Assembly (NCBI GenBank): GCA_002685335.1
Contig: NYWY01000015.1
Span: 1 to 17,094 of the forward strand
Length of the DNA stretch: 17,094 bases
Direction of reading: 5' to 3'
DNA from: Planctomycetaceae bacterium
GTDB taxonomy: Bacteria > Planctomycetota > Phycisphaerae > Phycisphaerales > SM1A02
Under the pieces are notes generated by a model. It did no database searches. It was not told the origin of the DNA and saw only the letters and a program-made list of their open reading frames with translations. Position numbers and translations under genes: made by a program. This document shows, piece by piece, positions 1-5,796 of the stretch; within the stretch, counting starts at the first letter, position 1, and the number at the start of each line of letters is the position of its first letter.

Positions 1-1
1 C

Positions 2-451
2 ATCGAAGAGTCGGGATGGCTCGCAGAGGCGGCGGTGGTGTTCCGAGGCCCGGGGATGTCCATGCGGATCGATGAGCGGATCGACGAGCCCGGCCGGCTG
101 GCGGCCGAAATCGATGTGGTGGTGCAGGCCACCCCGCGCAAACCCCTGGAGTCGCCTTCGATCCTCGCCCTGCGGGCCTGGCTGGCCGCCGGGGTGCCGG
201 CGATCACCGCCCGCAACCCGTCGGTGGATGCCCTGGTTCAGGATGGGGTCGATGTCCGACTCATTCCTCCCGGTGATCGGAACGGGTTCGGTCGGGCCTT
301 GCTCCGGCTGGCCGGCTCGCCGTCGCTGGCGGTCGAGATGGGGCATGCCGCCGCCGCCCGCCACGGTCGACGAGGCCGGACCGGCGGGCCGACCGCGGAT
401 GATCAGTCGAGGGGGAGTTTGGCGGCCAGTCCGAGGGCCGCTTCCCGGTAG
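2..451 (+). CDS. Glycosyltransferase-like protein, C-terminal part (5' end outside window)
   Basis: The reading frame is open from the first bases of the window, so the gene begins upstream and only about 149 C-terminal residues are visible. The stretch IDVVVQATPRKPLESPSILA followed by LRAWLAAGVPAI and then LVQDGVDVRLIPPGD looks like the nucleotide-sugar-binding C-terminal half of a GT-B fold family 4 glycosyltransferase. In that family a Glu-containing loop, a small helix ending in 'AxGxPxI' and a 'dGxxgxLvppgD' loop occur in this order. A role in transferring sugar to a cell-surface or storage glycan is inference from the family. The last 35 or so residues are Arg/Ala/Ser-rich and look unconserved. 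The end of the gene overlaps the end of the convergent amidohydrolase gene by 49 bp. The identification rests on a fragment; another Rossmann-fold transferase is possible. Confidence 0.6.
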   Translation: MEESGWLAEAAVVFRGPGMSMRIDERIDEPGRLAAEIDVVVQATPRKPLESPSILALRAWLAAGVPAITARNPSVDALVQDGVDVRLIPPGDRNGFGRALLRLAGSPSLAVEMGHAAAARHGRRGRTGGPTADDQSRGSLAASPRAASR

Positions 452-1497
452 AACGTCGCCAGGAGGTCGGGGGGCAGTGACATCCCTCGCAGACGCGGTG
501 CGTCCGACGGCTCGTGGGCATCCGGATCGACCAAGGCGAGATCGGGATCCGAGATCGGACTTTCGCCGTCGTGATCGGTCTCCCAGAGCCGACGCAGCGC
601 CCAGTACCGACTGGCGTAGAGATCGAACGCCTCCTCGCGGCTTCCCGCCTTCCTCGTCATCTCGGTGGCCGTGTCATGTTCCGCTGGTTCGAGGTGTTCG
701 TCGAGGGTGACGATGTCGGAGCCGAAGAGGATGCGGCCCCGGTGTCGCAGCATGAAGGCCAGCACGTCCCGGGGTTCGTGACGGGAGATCTCCCGCACGA
801 TCCACTTGGTCGCACTGGCGTCGAGGTGCAGGTTGGGGTGTCGGGTCAGAAGTCCGTCGAGGAATCCGAGATCTTCCGGCCACCCACCCATGTGTGCGAC
901 CATGAACGGGACAGGGAAGTCGTCGAGCAGGGCTTCGAGGGGTTCGTACTGATCGGCCTTGGTGCCGTAGATCTCGGCGTCCTTGTACTTGGTCTGAAAC
1001 CACGTGTCGGGGTCGGCCACGTGGATCATGATGCCCATGCCGAGATCACTGGCGACCTGCATGCCGGCGCGTCGAATCGGTCCGTCGAGTCGGAAGAGAT
1101 CCGGATCCCCGACCTCCCGTCCCACATCGATGATCCGCGGGGCGCACCAGAACTTCGCCAGTCTGGCGCCGAGGCGTCGGTACTCGATGATCCTCCGGGT
1201 GTAGCCCTCGCCGTGGGCGTTTCGACGGTCCTTGGCCCGGAAGTCGGGGACCGCGATGGGTTCGAATCGCCCATCGAGTCGATCCCTGACCGAATCGACG
1301 TCTTCCAGCGCGGTCATCGACCAGACGGATTCCACCCCGTACAGGTTCATGGCCTCGGCGAAGACGTCGACCGCATCACTACCGTTGATGTGGCAGTGGG
1401 CATCGATGATGGGGACCACCGGCGGATCGAACATCGCGGCCTCGGATCGATAGTCGAGGCCGAGTCGGTTGGACGAGTTCAGCGTGTGATTCGGCAT
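403..1497 (-). CDS. Amidohydrolase-2 family metal-dependent hydrolase
   Basis: This 364-residue protein shows the TIM-barrel metal-hydrolase pattern of the amidohydrolase-2 family (ACMSD / 2-pyrone-4,6-dicarboxylate hydrolase relatives). It has IDAHCHI near the N-terminus (His34, His36), a strand ending in MIHVADPD (His159), FMVAHMGG (His202), a LHLDAS strand and ILFGSDIV (Asp261). These are the expected metal ligands and catalytic Asp, so the enzyme should be active. The substrate cannot be read from the sequence; C-N, C-O and C-C (decarboxylation) chemistries all occur in this family. It is probably cytoplasmic, since no signal peptide is visible. No strong ribosome binding site precedes either the first ATG or the internal ATG at codon 22 (CAT at 1432-1434). 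The shorter start would still keep the whole barrel. The flavin-reductase-domain gene lies just upstream on the same strand with a 44-bp gap, so the two may be co-transcribed. Confidence 0.85.
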   Translation of the reverse strand: MPNHTLNSSNRLGLDYRSEAAMFDPPVVPIIDAHCHINGSDAVDVFAEAMNLYGVESVWSMTALEDVDSVRDRLDGRFEPIAVPDFRAKDRRNAHGEGYTRRIIEYRRLGARLAKFWCAPRIIDVGREVGDPDLFRLDGPIRRAGMQVASDLGMGIMIHVADPDTWFQTKYKDAEIYGTKADQYEPLEALLDDFPVPFMVAHMGGWPEDLGFLDGLLTRHPNLHLDASATKWIVREISRHEPRDVLAFMLRHRGRILFGSDIVTLDEHLEPAEHDTATEMTRKAGSREEAFDLYASRYWALRRLWETDHDGESPISDPDLALVDPDAHEPSDAPRLRGMSLPPDLLATFYREAALGLAAKLPLD

Positions 1498-1541
1498 GAC
1501 GGAATGGTAGGTCCGCGCGCCGTCCCGGGAGTGACCGGCAC

Positions 1542-2129
1542 TCAGACCGTGGCTCGTTTTCGATTCGCGCCATTCGGATCATTCGACGACGTCGCGTCAT
1601 CGACTTCGGTTCGGCCGGGAATCGACGTTCGTTCGGCGGCAGCGCCGCTGCTGGAGCCGGCGGGGAGGACGCCGGATTCGATCACCCGCCCGATGTAGAG
1701 CTCGTAGTCGGATTCGATGTCGAGATGCCGAAGGAGATCGCAGGCCAGCCAGGTCGCGGCACATTTCGGAATCGGCTGGTCGTGGGCATCCTCGAGCGGG
1801 ACCATGGCGTGACCCAGAAAGGGATCTTCATCCAGGAGCTCCGCGGGACGAGCGAAGAGGCGGGTGAGGATCCGATCCGAAGGCGCGAGTTCGCACAGGC
1901 CGAACCGGGCGGAATCACGAATCAGGGGACTGAGCACGTGCCCTTTCTTCACCGAGACCGAGATCGTCGGTGGTTCGTCCGCGCAATGCTGGACCCGTTT
2001 CACCAGAAGTCCTTGTCGGACGCCGGCATGGCTTGCGGTGAGTAGAAAGCGTCCTCGGGGAAGCCTTTGGAGCACGGTTTCGTGCGACGGCTGGCCTGAG
2101 TCTGCACATGTCGGGTTGGTCATGCGCAT
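1542..2129 (-). CDS. Flavin-reductase-like domain protein
   Basis: The 195-residue product carries a flavin reductase-like (FMN-binding split-barrel) domain, with blocks such as GRFLLTASHAGVRQG, PPTISVSVKKGHVLSPLIRDS, RFGLCEL and a C-terminal CDLLRHLDIESDYELYIGRV. Members bind FMN/FAD and either reduce flavin for a partner oxygenase or act as stand-alone flavoproteins; which applies here is not visible. The start is placed at the ATG at 2127-2129 because AAGGAG stands 10 bases upstream on the minus strand. The frame stays open to 2264, but that extension (Arg/Pro-rich) runs into the divergent promoter region and is not supported. A second ATG two codons in (2121-2123) is possible. The C-terminal 30 residues are Ser/Thr/Asn-rich and probably disordered. 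It sits just upstream of the amidohydrolase gene on the same strand. Confidence 0.75.
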   Translation of the reverse strand: MRMTNPTCADSGQPSHETVLQRLPRGRFLLTASHAGVRQGLLVKRVQHCADEPPTISVSVKKGHVLSPLIRDSARFGLCELAPSDRILTRLFARPAELLDEDPFLGHAMVPLEDAHDQPIPKCAATWLACDLLRHLDIESDYELYIGRVIESGVLPAGSSSGAAAERTSIPGRTEVDDATSSNDPNGANRKRATV

Positions 2130-2300
2130 GAGCGGGATTCTCCTTCGAGAGATCGGCGAATGGTCCAGGTCGCGGATGCGGTCGAGCGGGAGGGTTCGAC
2201 CGGATTGGGAGCCGCGGCGGTGGAGGAACAGTGGAAAGATGCGCCGTCTCGGCAAAAAGTCCATAAGCCTTTTTCTGATAGACAGTTGTTCGTGCTTTAA

Positions 2301-2326
2301 GGGGGCGGGAAGGGGGTTCGGGGGGG
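2301..2326 (+). promoter_or_regulatory. G-quadruplex-type G-run in the divergent promoter region
   Basis: Four runs of G (5, 3, 5 and 7 bases, at 2301-2305, 2307-2309, 2312-2316 and 2320-2326) are separated by loops of 1, 2 and 3 bases. This satisfies the standard G3+N1-7 pattern for an intramolecular G-quadruplex with very short loops. The run lies upstream of the predicted mraZ promoter and upstream of the divergent flavin-reductase gene. Quadruplex formation and any regulatory effect are inference; the G-richness itself is directly visible and stands out even in this GC-rich DNA. Confidence 0.5.
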
Positions 2327-2352
2327 TGGAGGTGGCGTAAAAAGATTGAAAA

Positions 2353-2388
2353 GTGGGGCAAAGTGTTGAAGAGTGGGGCAGCGTGGGG
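2353..2388 (+). promoter_or_regulatory. MraZ operator: four GTGGGG-type boxes at 10-bp spacing
   Basis: GTGGGG occurs at 2353, 2373 and 2383, with a degenerate copy GTGTTG at 2363, so all four boxes start exactly 10 bp apart. MraZ proteins are known to bind direct TGGGN-type repeats separated by 5 bp (a 10-bp period) in front of their own gene. The match in sequence, spacing and position makes this the probable autoregulatory operator. Two boxes lie between the -35 and -10 elements, so bound MraZ would be expected to block the polymerase. Confidence 0.85.
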
Positions 2389-2394
2389 TATTGT
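2366..2394 (+). promoter_or_regulatory. Predicted sigma70-type promoter of mraZ
   Basis: TTGAAG (2366-2371) and TATTGT (2389-2394) are separated by exactly 17 bp and match the -35 and -10 consensus at 4 of 6 and 4 of 6 positions. Transcription would start near 2401, leaving a leader of about 35 nt before the GTG start at 2436. The promoter is interleaved with the 10-bp-spaced GTGGGG boxes, as expected for an autorepressed mraZ promoter. Confidence 0.6.
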
Positions 2395-2435
2395 CGCCAC
2401 GGAACCAGTCCTTCTCCTCTCAGGAGTCACGATGC

Positions 2436-2915
2436 GTGTTTTTCTTCGGCCAGCACGAGCACACGATCGACGCGAAGCAGCGGCTGGCAGTGCCAGCAGC
2501 GATTCGCGACGTGCTCTCCGAGGAAACGCATGGCCTGGTCTTCTGGGCGGCGCCCGGGCCCAACGGACACCTCTGGCTCTGGCCGGAGAAGACGTTTCAG
2601 CGGTACGCCGCGAATCTCGAAGGCTCGCTGCTCCCCAATCAGGATTCGATGGACTACGAGCAGATGCTCTTCTCGAGATCGCAGCGGTGCCCGCTCGACT
2701 CCGCGGGAAGAGTTCGACTGCCCGAGCGTCTGCTCGAGGAATATCAGCTTTCCGGGAGTGTGATCGTGCTTGGGGTGAAGGATCACCTCGAGGTGGTGGA
2801 TCCCGAAGCCTGGCGAACTCTTCAGGACGCCAAGTGGTCGGATCCCGGCCTGCTCCAGCGGGCGAGGCAGGCCCATCAGGCACTCCGAAAGTCGGAGCAG
2901 GGAGGCGCAGAATGA
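2436..2915 (+). CDS. mraZ: Transcriptional regulator MraZ
   Basis: MraZ is a DNA-binding regulator of the division and cell-wall (dcw) cluster, built from two swapped-hairpin AbrB-like repeats. The 159-residue product begins FFFGQHEHTIDAKQRLAVPAA, the family's N-terminal signature, and has the second repeat at SRSQRCPLDSAGRVRLPERL followed by VIVLGVKDHLEVVDPEAW. The start is the GTG at 2436, nine bases after AGGAG (2422-2426). An ATG at 2432 with better spacing to the same AGGAG is in another frame, and removing one T from the T5 run at 2439-2443 would join that ATG to mraZ as MRVFFGQHEH. The stop overlaps the next ATG (ATGA). Unusually, rsmH, ftsL and ftsI do not follow. Regulation is probably by its own product at the boxes immediately upstream. 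Confidence 0.93.
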   Translation: MFFFGQHEHTIDAKQRLAVPAAIRDVLSEETHGLVFWAAPGPNGHLWLWPEKTFQRYAANLEGSLLPNQDSMDYEQMLFSRSQRCPLDSAGRVRLPERLLEEYQLSGSVIVLGVKDHLEVVDPEAWRTLQDAKWSDPGLLQRARQAHQALRKSEQGGAE

Positions 2916-3196
2916 ACGCCGCTTCCACTCCGAACAACCTGAACGACGACGGCCACGGATCGGCCGTCAGATTCGCCCTCGACCCGCGGTCGAGTCGACG
3001 GCGAAACAATCGTGGGATGCGGCGTTCAAGGACGACCGCCGCAACCTGCATCTCGACTGCAGTCATCACGTCCGTTTCGATGGATGGTGATGGGGCGCGT
3101 CCAGGGGGGCAACCTGAACGCACCAGCCGGGTCAAGGATGATCCGGTGTTTCGTGGGCCGCATGGCAAGGATGCTCGCGGCCAGGGAAGTCCCTAG
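2912..3196 (+). CDS. Small unknown ORF translationally coupled to mraZ; possibly frameshifted
   Basis: An ATG overlaps the mraZ stop codon (ATGA) and is preceded by a strong AGGGAGG six bases upstream, so translation starting here is credible. The 94-residue product (MNAASTPNNLNDDGHGSAVR...) is Arg/Ser/Gly-rich after residue 25 and resembles no family I recognise. In the frame shifted by two bases, the same DNA reads SWDAAFKDDRRNLHLDCSHH then VRFDGW and stop (ends near 3093), which looks more protein-like than the annotated frame. This hints at a frameshift. Where rsmH would normally be, neither frame shows rsmH motifs. It is either a lineage-specific small protein or a decaying gene. Confidence 0.4.
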   Translation: MNAASTPNNLNDDGHGSAVRFALDPRSSRRRNNRGMRRSRTTAATCISTAVITSVSMDGDGARPGGQPERTSRVKDDPVFRGPHGKDARGQGSP

Positions 3197-3279
3197 GACT
3201 TCCGACGCCCTCGACCCGGTCCTCCTGGATCGAGGGCATTCGGCCTTTGAGCGGGGGCTCAGTGGCTGCTTCGCTTCGT

Positions 3280-3315
3280 CGCCCGCGTCGTTGAAAAACG
3301 GCGCGGGCGTTTTTT
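3280..3315 (+). terminator. Intrinsic terminator of the mraZ unit
   Basis: A 13-bp stem (CGCCCGCG, one T-G wobble, CGTT) closed by a GAAA loop occupies 3280-3309 and is followed directly by six T at 3310-3315. It ends the plus-strand mraZ transcript. On the minus strand no T-run follows, so it acts in one direction only. A second inverted repeat without a T-run (GCCCTCGA at 3207-3214 with TCGAGGGC at 3230-3237) lies just upstream. Confidence 0.93.
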
Positions 3316-3387
3316 CGTCCGGCTGAAGTCGGACGATCGGTGTGATTGGGAATGAAGAGCCATCGCGGACGTGTCCGCGGTCGGAAT

Positions 3388-3612
3388 TCAGCCGTCCGAA
3401 GCCGGGCGGATCTTGCCGGCGACCGGAGGTGCCTCTTCGTCGGCCACGATCTGCTCGGCGATCTCACGCCGATGCACGTCGACCTCTCGAGGAAACTCGA
3501 ACGCCAGGCGAACACGATCGCCCTTGATCACCGCAACCCTCACCACGCCGAGCGGGGAGGACGGATCTCCGATGACAACTTCTTCGCCTTCGCGTCGGGT
3601 GATGACCAGCAT
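3388..3612 (-). CDS. csrA: Carbon storage regulator CsrA
   Basis: This 74-residue protein matches the CsrA/RsmA family throughout: MLVITRREGEEVVIGD at the N-terminus, VRVAVIKGDRVRLAFEFPRE in the core, and VDVHRREIAEQI in the C-terminal helix. CsrA is a dimeric RNA-binding protein that recognises GGA in hairpin loops and usually blocks ribosome binding to target mRNAs. The conserved N-terminal strand and the VxVHRxEI segment that form the RNA-binding face are present. AGGAGG lies 8 bases upstream of the ATG. No fliW or flagellar gene is nearby. The leader carries three CAGGA motifs, suggesting self-control. A 7-bp inverted repeat (3364-3370 with 3373-3379) sits nine bases beyond the stop but lacks a clear T-run. 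Confidence 0.95.
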   Translation of the reverse strand: MLVITRREGEEVVIGDPSSPLGVVRVAVIKGDRVRLAFEFPREVDVHRREIAEQIVADEEAPPVAGKIRPASDG

Positions 3613-3622
3613 CGCCGGGGCC

Positions 3623-3656
3623 TCCTGCCTGGCACCGCTCCTGGGTCGTCGTCCTG
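3623..3656 (-). promoter_or_regulatory. Three CAGGA motifs in the csrA leader (candidate CsrA autoregulatory sites)
   Basis: On the minus strand CAGGA occurs at 3652-3656, 3639-3643 and 3623-3627, the last being part of the Shine-Dalgarno sequence. CsrA is known to bind RNA sites whose core is ARGGA, and the spacings of 13 and 16 nt are compatible with one dimer bridging two sites. Self-repression of csrA translation is therefore plausible. It remains inference because AGGA cores are easy to find in ribosome binding sites. Confidence 0.45.
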
Positions 3657-3835
3657 ATGATCGAAAACCGTGTTCGATTCATCGTCGGGTTCGTGAGCAG
3701 CGGACTTCGGAAGAGGTCGGCTTCGAAACCGGGTGACAGAGCGGCGGGCCGAGATCATTCGGCCGCCCGAAGTCTATCTCATGAATCGAGTCTGAAGAAG
3801 CGGAAATTCGAACCGACGGGAGGAGGGTTCGCGTT

Positions 3836-4117
3836 TCAGTCGACGGCGACCACCGACGTGACCTCGGGAACCCTCTCGCGCAGATTCCGCGCGATGCCGT
3901 CGCGAAGCGTGATTTCGCTTGATGGACACCCGATGCAGGCACCCAGAAAGCGTATTTTCACCGTCCCGTCGGTCTCCACGGCAACGAGTTTGATATCACC
4001 ACCGTCTTCTTGTACCGCCGGTCGAATCAGTTCCAGAACCTGGCGGATCCTCTGCTCCAGAGGGGCCAAGTTCGGTTCGGAATCAGCGGATTTCGATTCT
4101 TGATCTGATTCGGTCAT
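3836..4117 (-). CDS. NifU-like (NFU) domain Fe-S cluster scaffold/carrier protein
   Basis: The 93-residue product has an acidic, Ser/Glu-rich N-terminus followed by a single NFU domain: LEQRIRQVLELIRPAVQEDG, GDIKLVAVETDGTVKIRFLG, then the cluster-binding ACIGCPSSEITLRDGI with its CxxC pair. Such proteins bind a [4Fe-4S] cluster between two subunits and pass it to apo-enzymes in the cytoplasm. There are no N-terminal NifU or A-type domains and no other suf/isc gene nearby. The ATG at 4115-4117 is preferred because the extra residues encoded up to 4207 are unlike the family and would enter the divergent intergenic region; no strong ribosome binding site marks either start. The domain call is firm, the start less so. 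Confidence 0.88.
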   Translation of the reverse strand: MTESDQESKSADSEPNLAPLEQRIRQVLELIRPAVQEDGGDIKLVAVETDGTVKIRFLGACIGCPSSEITLRDGIARNLRERVPEVTSVVAVD

Positions 4118-4309
4118 GGTCTTCTGAGAATCGGGTCGGATCTTGACTGTTCGACCCTGGGTGGCAATCGTCGATCCCGCCGGACCGATTTCCTCAACGA
4201 TGATCATATAGAGTCGATCGCCGGCGGAACGTCACCCGCCCCAGATCCTTCGGCGAACATCGGCCATTGTCTGGCCGAAAATTTCCAGAAGATCGGCAAG
4301 GAGGCCGTC

Positions 4310-5791
4310 GTGCTCGTAGGTCGTGCTGATGCTTTGAAGCCCTTCAAGAGAGCGAAAGAGCAGATTCCGGTGCTTGGATCGTGGTTCCTTGCGGTCATTC
4401 TGCTCACGGTGTTCTTCGGCTGCGGGGGAGGAACCGTGACTGATCCGAGTCGGGTGCTTTCCGACACCTCGGAGCTCCCCGCTCGACATGCGGCCGCGAT
4501 TGGCATGGCCGAGGGGATGCTCGGCGAGGCGGAGACGATCCGGCTCCTCAAACGAATGATCGTTTCCGATGGCTACGCCCTCGAAAGCCGGGAGGTCGCG
4601 TGGAACACGCTGGCGCGACTGGACCGGGCCCAACTCGCCCGACTGCTCGAACTCAATCTGCCTCGACTTTCCGCTCCGAGATGGCGGACCCGGATCTGTG
4701 AACTGATCGCCGAAGAGGTCTGGGTCGAAATGACCCCGACGCTCATTCGGGCCTGGGCTCGGAAGATGCCCGGTTTCCTCGACGATCCTGATCAACGACC
4801 GGAACGGCTCGCGCTCGTCGAGATGTACGGTGAATCCCAATTGCCGCAGGTACTGGTGCAGGTGATGTTGGATGCCGATCCGGTCATCGCTGCCAACCTT
4901 CGTGCCCGTTGTTGGGAGCTTCTGGTGGCCGAAGGGCGGCTCGAGGTGGTGGTCGATCTCCTCGAGAACGCCGAGGTCGCTCCGAACGACGGACTCTTCC
5001 GAGATCTTCGACGAATGGCCGGGGCCACCAACGTGGTTCCGAGCAATCGTGAGGAGATCGCCTGGATGAGGGCGCTGTGCCTCGAGGAGAACGAGGCGTT
5101 CTTGAACGCGATCATCGCCGCGATCGCCGAGGTCCCGGTGGAGCGACGGTCGGAACTCGAGCCACGCGATCTCGGCATCATCGTGGGGGCCGCACGGATC
5201 GATCCGAGTCTGTTGAAGCTGGACGAGGCGGAACTCGAAGCGATTCTCTCTCCGCGAATCGATCCCGACGGGCGTCGCTTCTACACCGCGGATTTCACCG
5301 GGCATCGAGGCACGTTCTCCGAACGCTTTCGAAATCGCCGCGACCAACTCGACTGGGGTGACCTGCTGGCGCTGGTGGTCGCATCGGAGGCGATCGCCCT
5401 GGAACCGGTTCGTCGGCATCTCTTCGATCACGCCGAGCGAGATCTTCTCGACACCGGTACCGAGTTCGGTGGCGTGATCGGAATCGATGAACGAGGTCGT
5501 TTCGCGGTCGAGGAGTTTCCGCCCCGAACCCGGGGCGGCGACATTCGCTTCGTGGCGCCCCAGGCGTTGTTCGACGCGGGATACCGCGGACTGTTCCACT
5601 TCCATCATCATGCCCAGGACTACGAGAACCGACGCTACGCCGGGCCGCATCTCGGTGACTTCGGCTACGCGAATTCGACCCGGGCGAACTGCCTGGTCTT
5701 CACTTTCATCGACAGCCGCACCCTCAATGCGGACTGGTACCGGCATGGCGGGGTGGTCGTCGATCTCGGCCAGATCTCCCGTCCCGACTGA
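4310..5791 (+). CDS. Predicted lipoprotein with helical-repeat region and possible JAMM/MPN-like C-terminal domain
   Basis: The GTG start is preceded by AAGGAGG five bases upstream. A positively charged N-terminus and hydrophobic segment (residues 20-36) end in a lipobox-like FFGC at Cys38, so the 493-residue protein is probably a membrane-anchored lipoprotein. Residues 55-330 look like helical repeats. The C-terminus contains TEFGGVIGID (Glu385), then FHFHHHAQ (His430, His432), then GPHLGDFGYA (Asp450). The order Glu, HxH, Asp resembles the zinc site of JAMM/MPN metalloproteases. However, the loop from HxH to Asp is longer than usual and the usual Ser before Asp is absent, so this is a hypothesis only. 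The gene ends 5 bp before the M48 protease gene, suggesting a joint cell-envelope role. A 504-residue frame on the opposite strand is a composition shadow. Confidence 0.7.
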   Translation: MLVGRADALKPFKRAKEQIPVLGSWFLAVILLTVFFGCGGGTVTDPSRVLSDTSELPARHAAAIGMAEGMLGEAETIRLLKRMIVSDGYALESREVAWNTLARLDRAQLARLLELNLPRLSAPRWRTRICELIAEEVWVEMTPTLIRAWARKMPGFLDDPDQRPERLALVEMYGESQLPQVLVQVMLDADPVIAANLRARCWELLVAEGRLEVVVDLLENAEVAPNDGLFRDLRRMAGATNVVPSNREEIAWMRALCLEENEAFLNAIIAAIAEVPVERRSELEPRDLGIIVGAARIDPSLLKLDEAELEAILSPRIDPDGRRFYTADFTGHRGTFSERFRNRRDQLDWGDLLALVVASEAIALEPVRRHLFDHAERDLLDTGTEFGGVIGIDERGRFAVEEFPPRTRGGDIRFVAPQALFDAGYRGLFHFHHHAQDYENRRYAGPHLGDFGYANSTRANCLVFTFIDSRTLNADWYRHGGVVVDLGQISRPD

Positions 5792-5796
5792 TTTCC

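Noticed and set aside
514..1698. 394-residue plus-strand ORF opposite the amidohydrolase gene
   Set aside because: The minus-strand frame has all amidohydrolase metal ligands; this frame has no family features and crosses into the next gene.
2130..2264. N-terminal extension of the flavin-reductase-domain protein
   Set aside because: The frame is open, but the extra residues are Arg-rich and unlike the family, and an AAGGAG supports the ATG at 2127-2129.
1915..3168. 417-residue minus-strand ORF across the mraZ region
   Set aside because: It is Arg/Pro/Ser-rich, spans an intergenic regulatory region, mraZ and a terminator-proximal segment, and has no recognisable domain.
3310..3335. CGTCCG/CGGACG inverted repeat just after the mraZ-unit terminator, considered as a csrA terminator
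   Set aside because: No T-run follows the stem on the minus strand.
4120..4309. Promoter elements between the NFU gene and the lipoprotein gene (TTGACT at 4143, TATAGA at 4207)
   Set aside because: Neither pairs with a second element at acceptable spacing, so no promoter is called.
4232..5746. 504-residue ORF on the minus strand opposite the lipoprotein gene
   Set aside because: It is slightly longer than the plus-strand frame, but the plus frame has a Shine-Dalgarno, a lipobox and protein-like composition, whereas this one is His/Arg/Glu-rich without recognisable motifs, as expected of an antisense shadow in GC-rich DNA.
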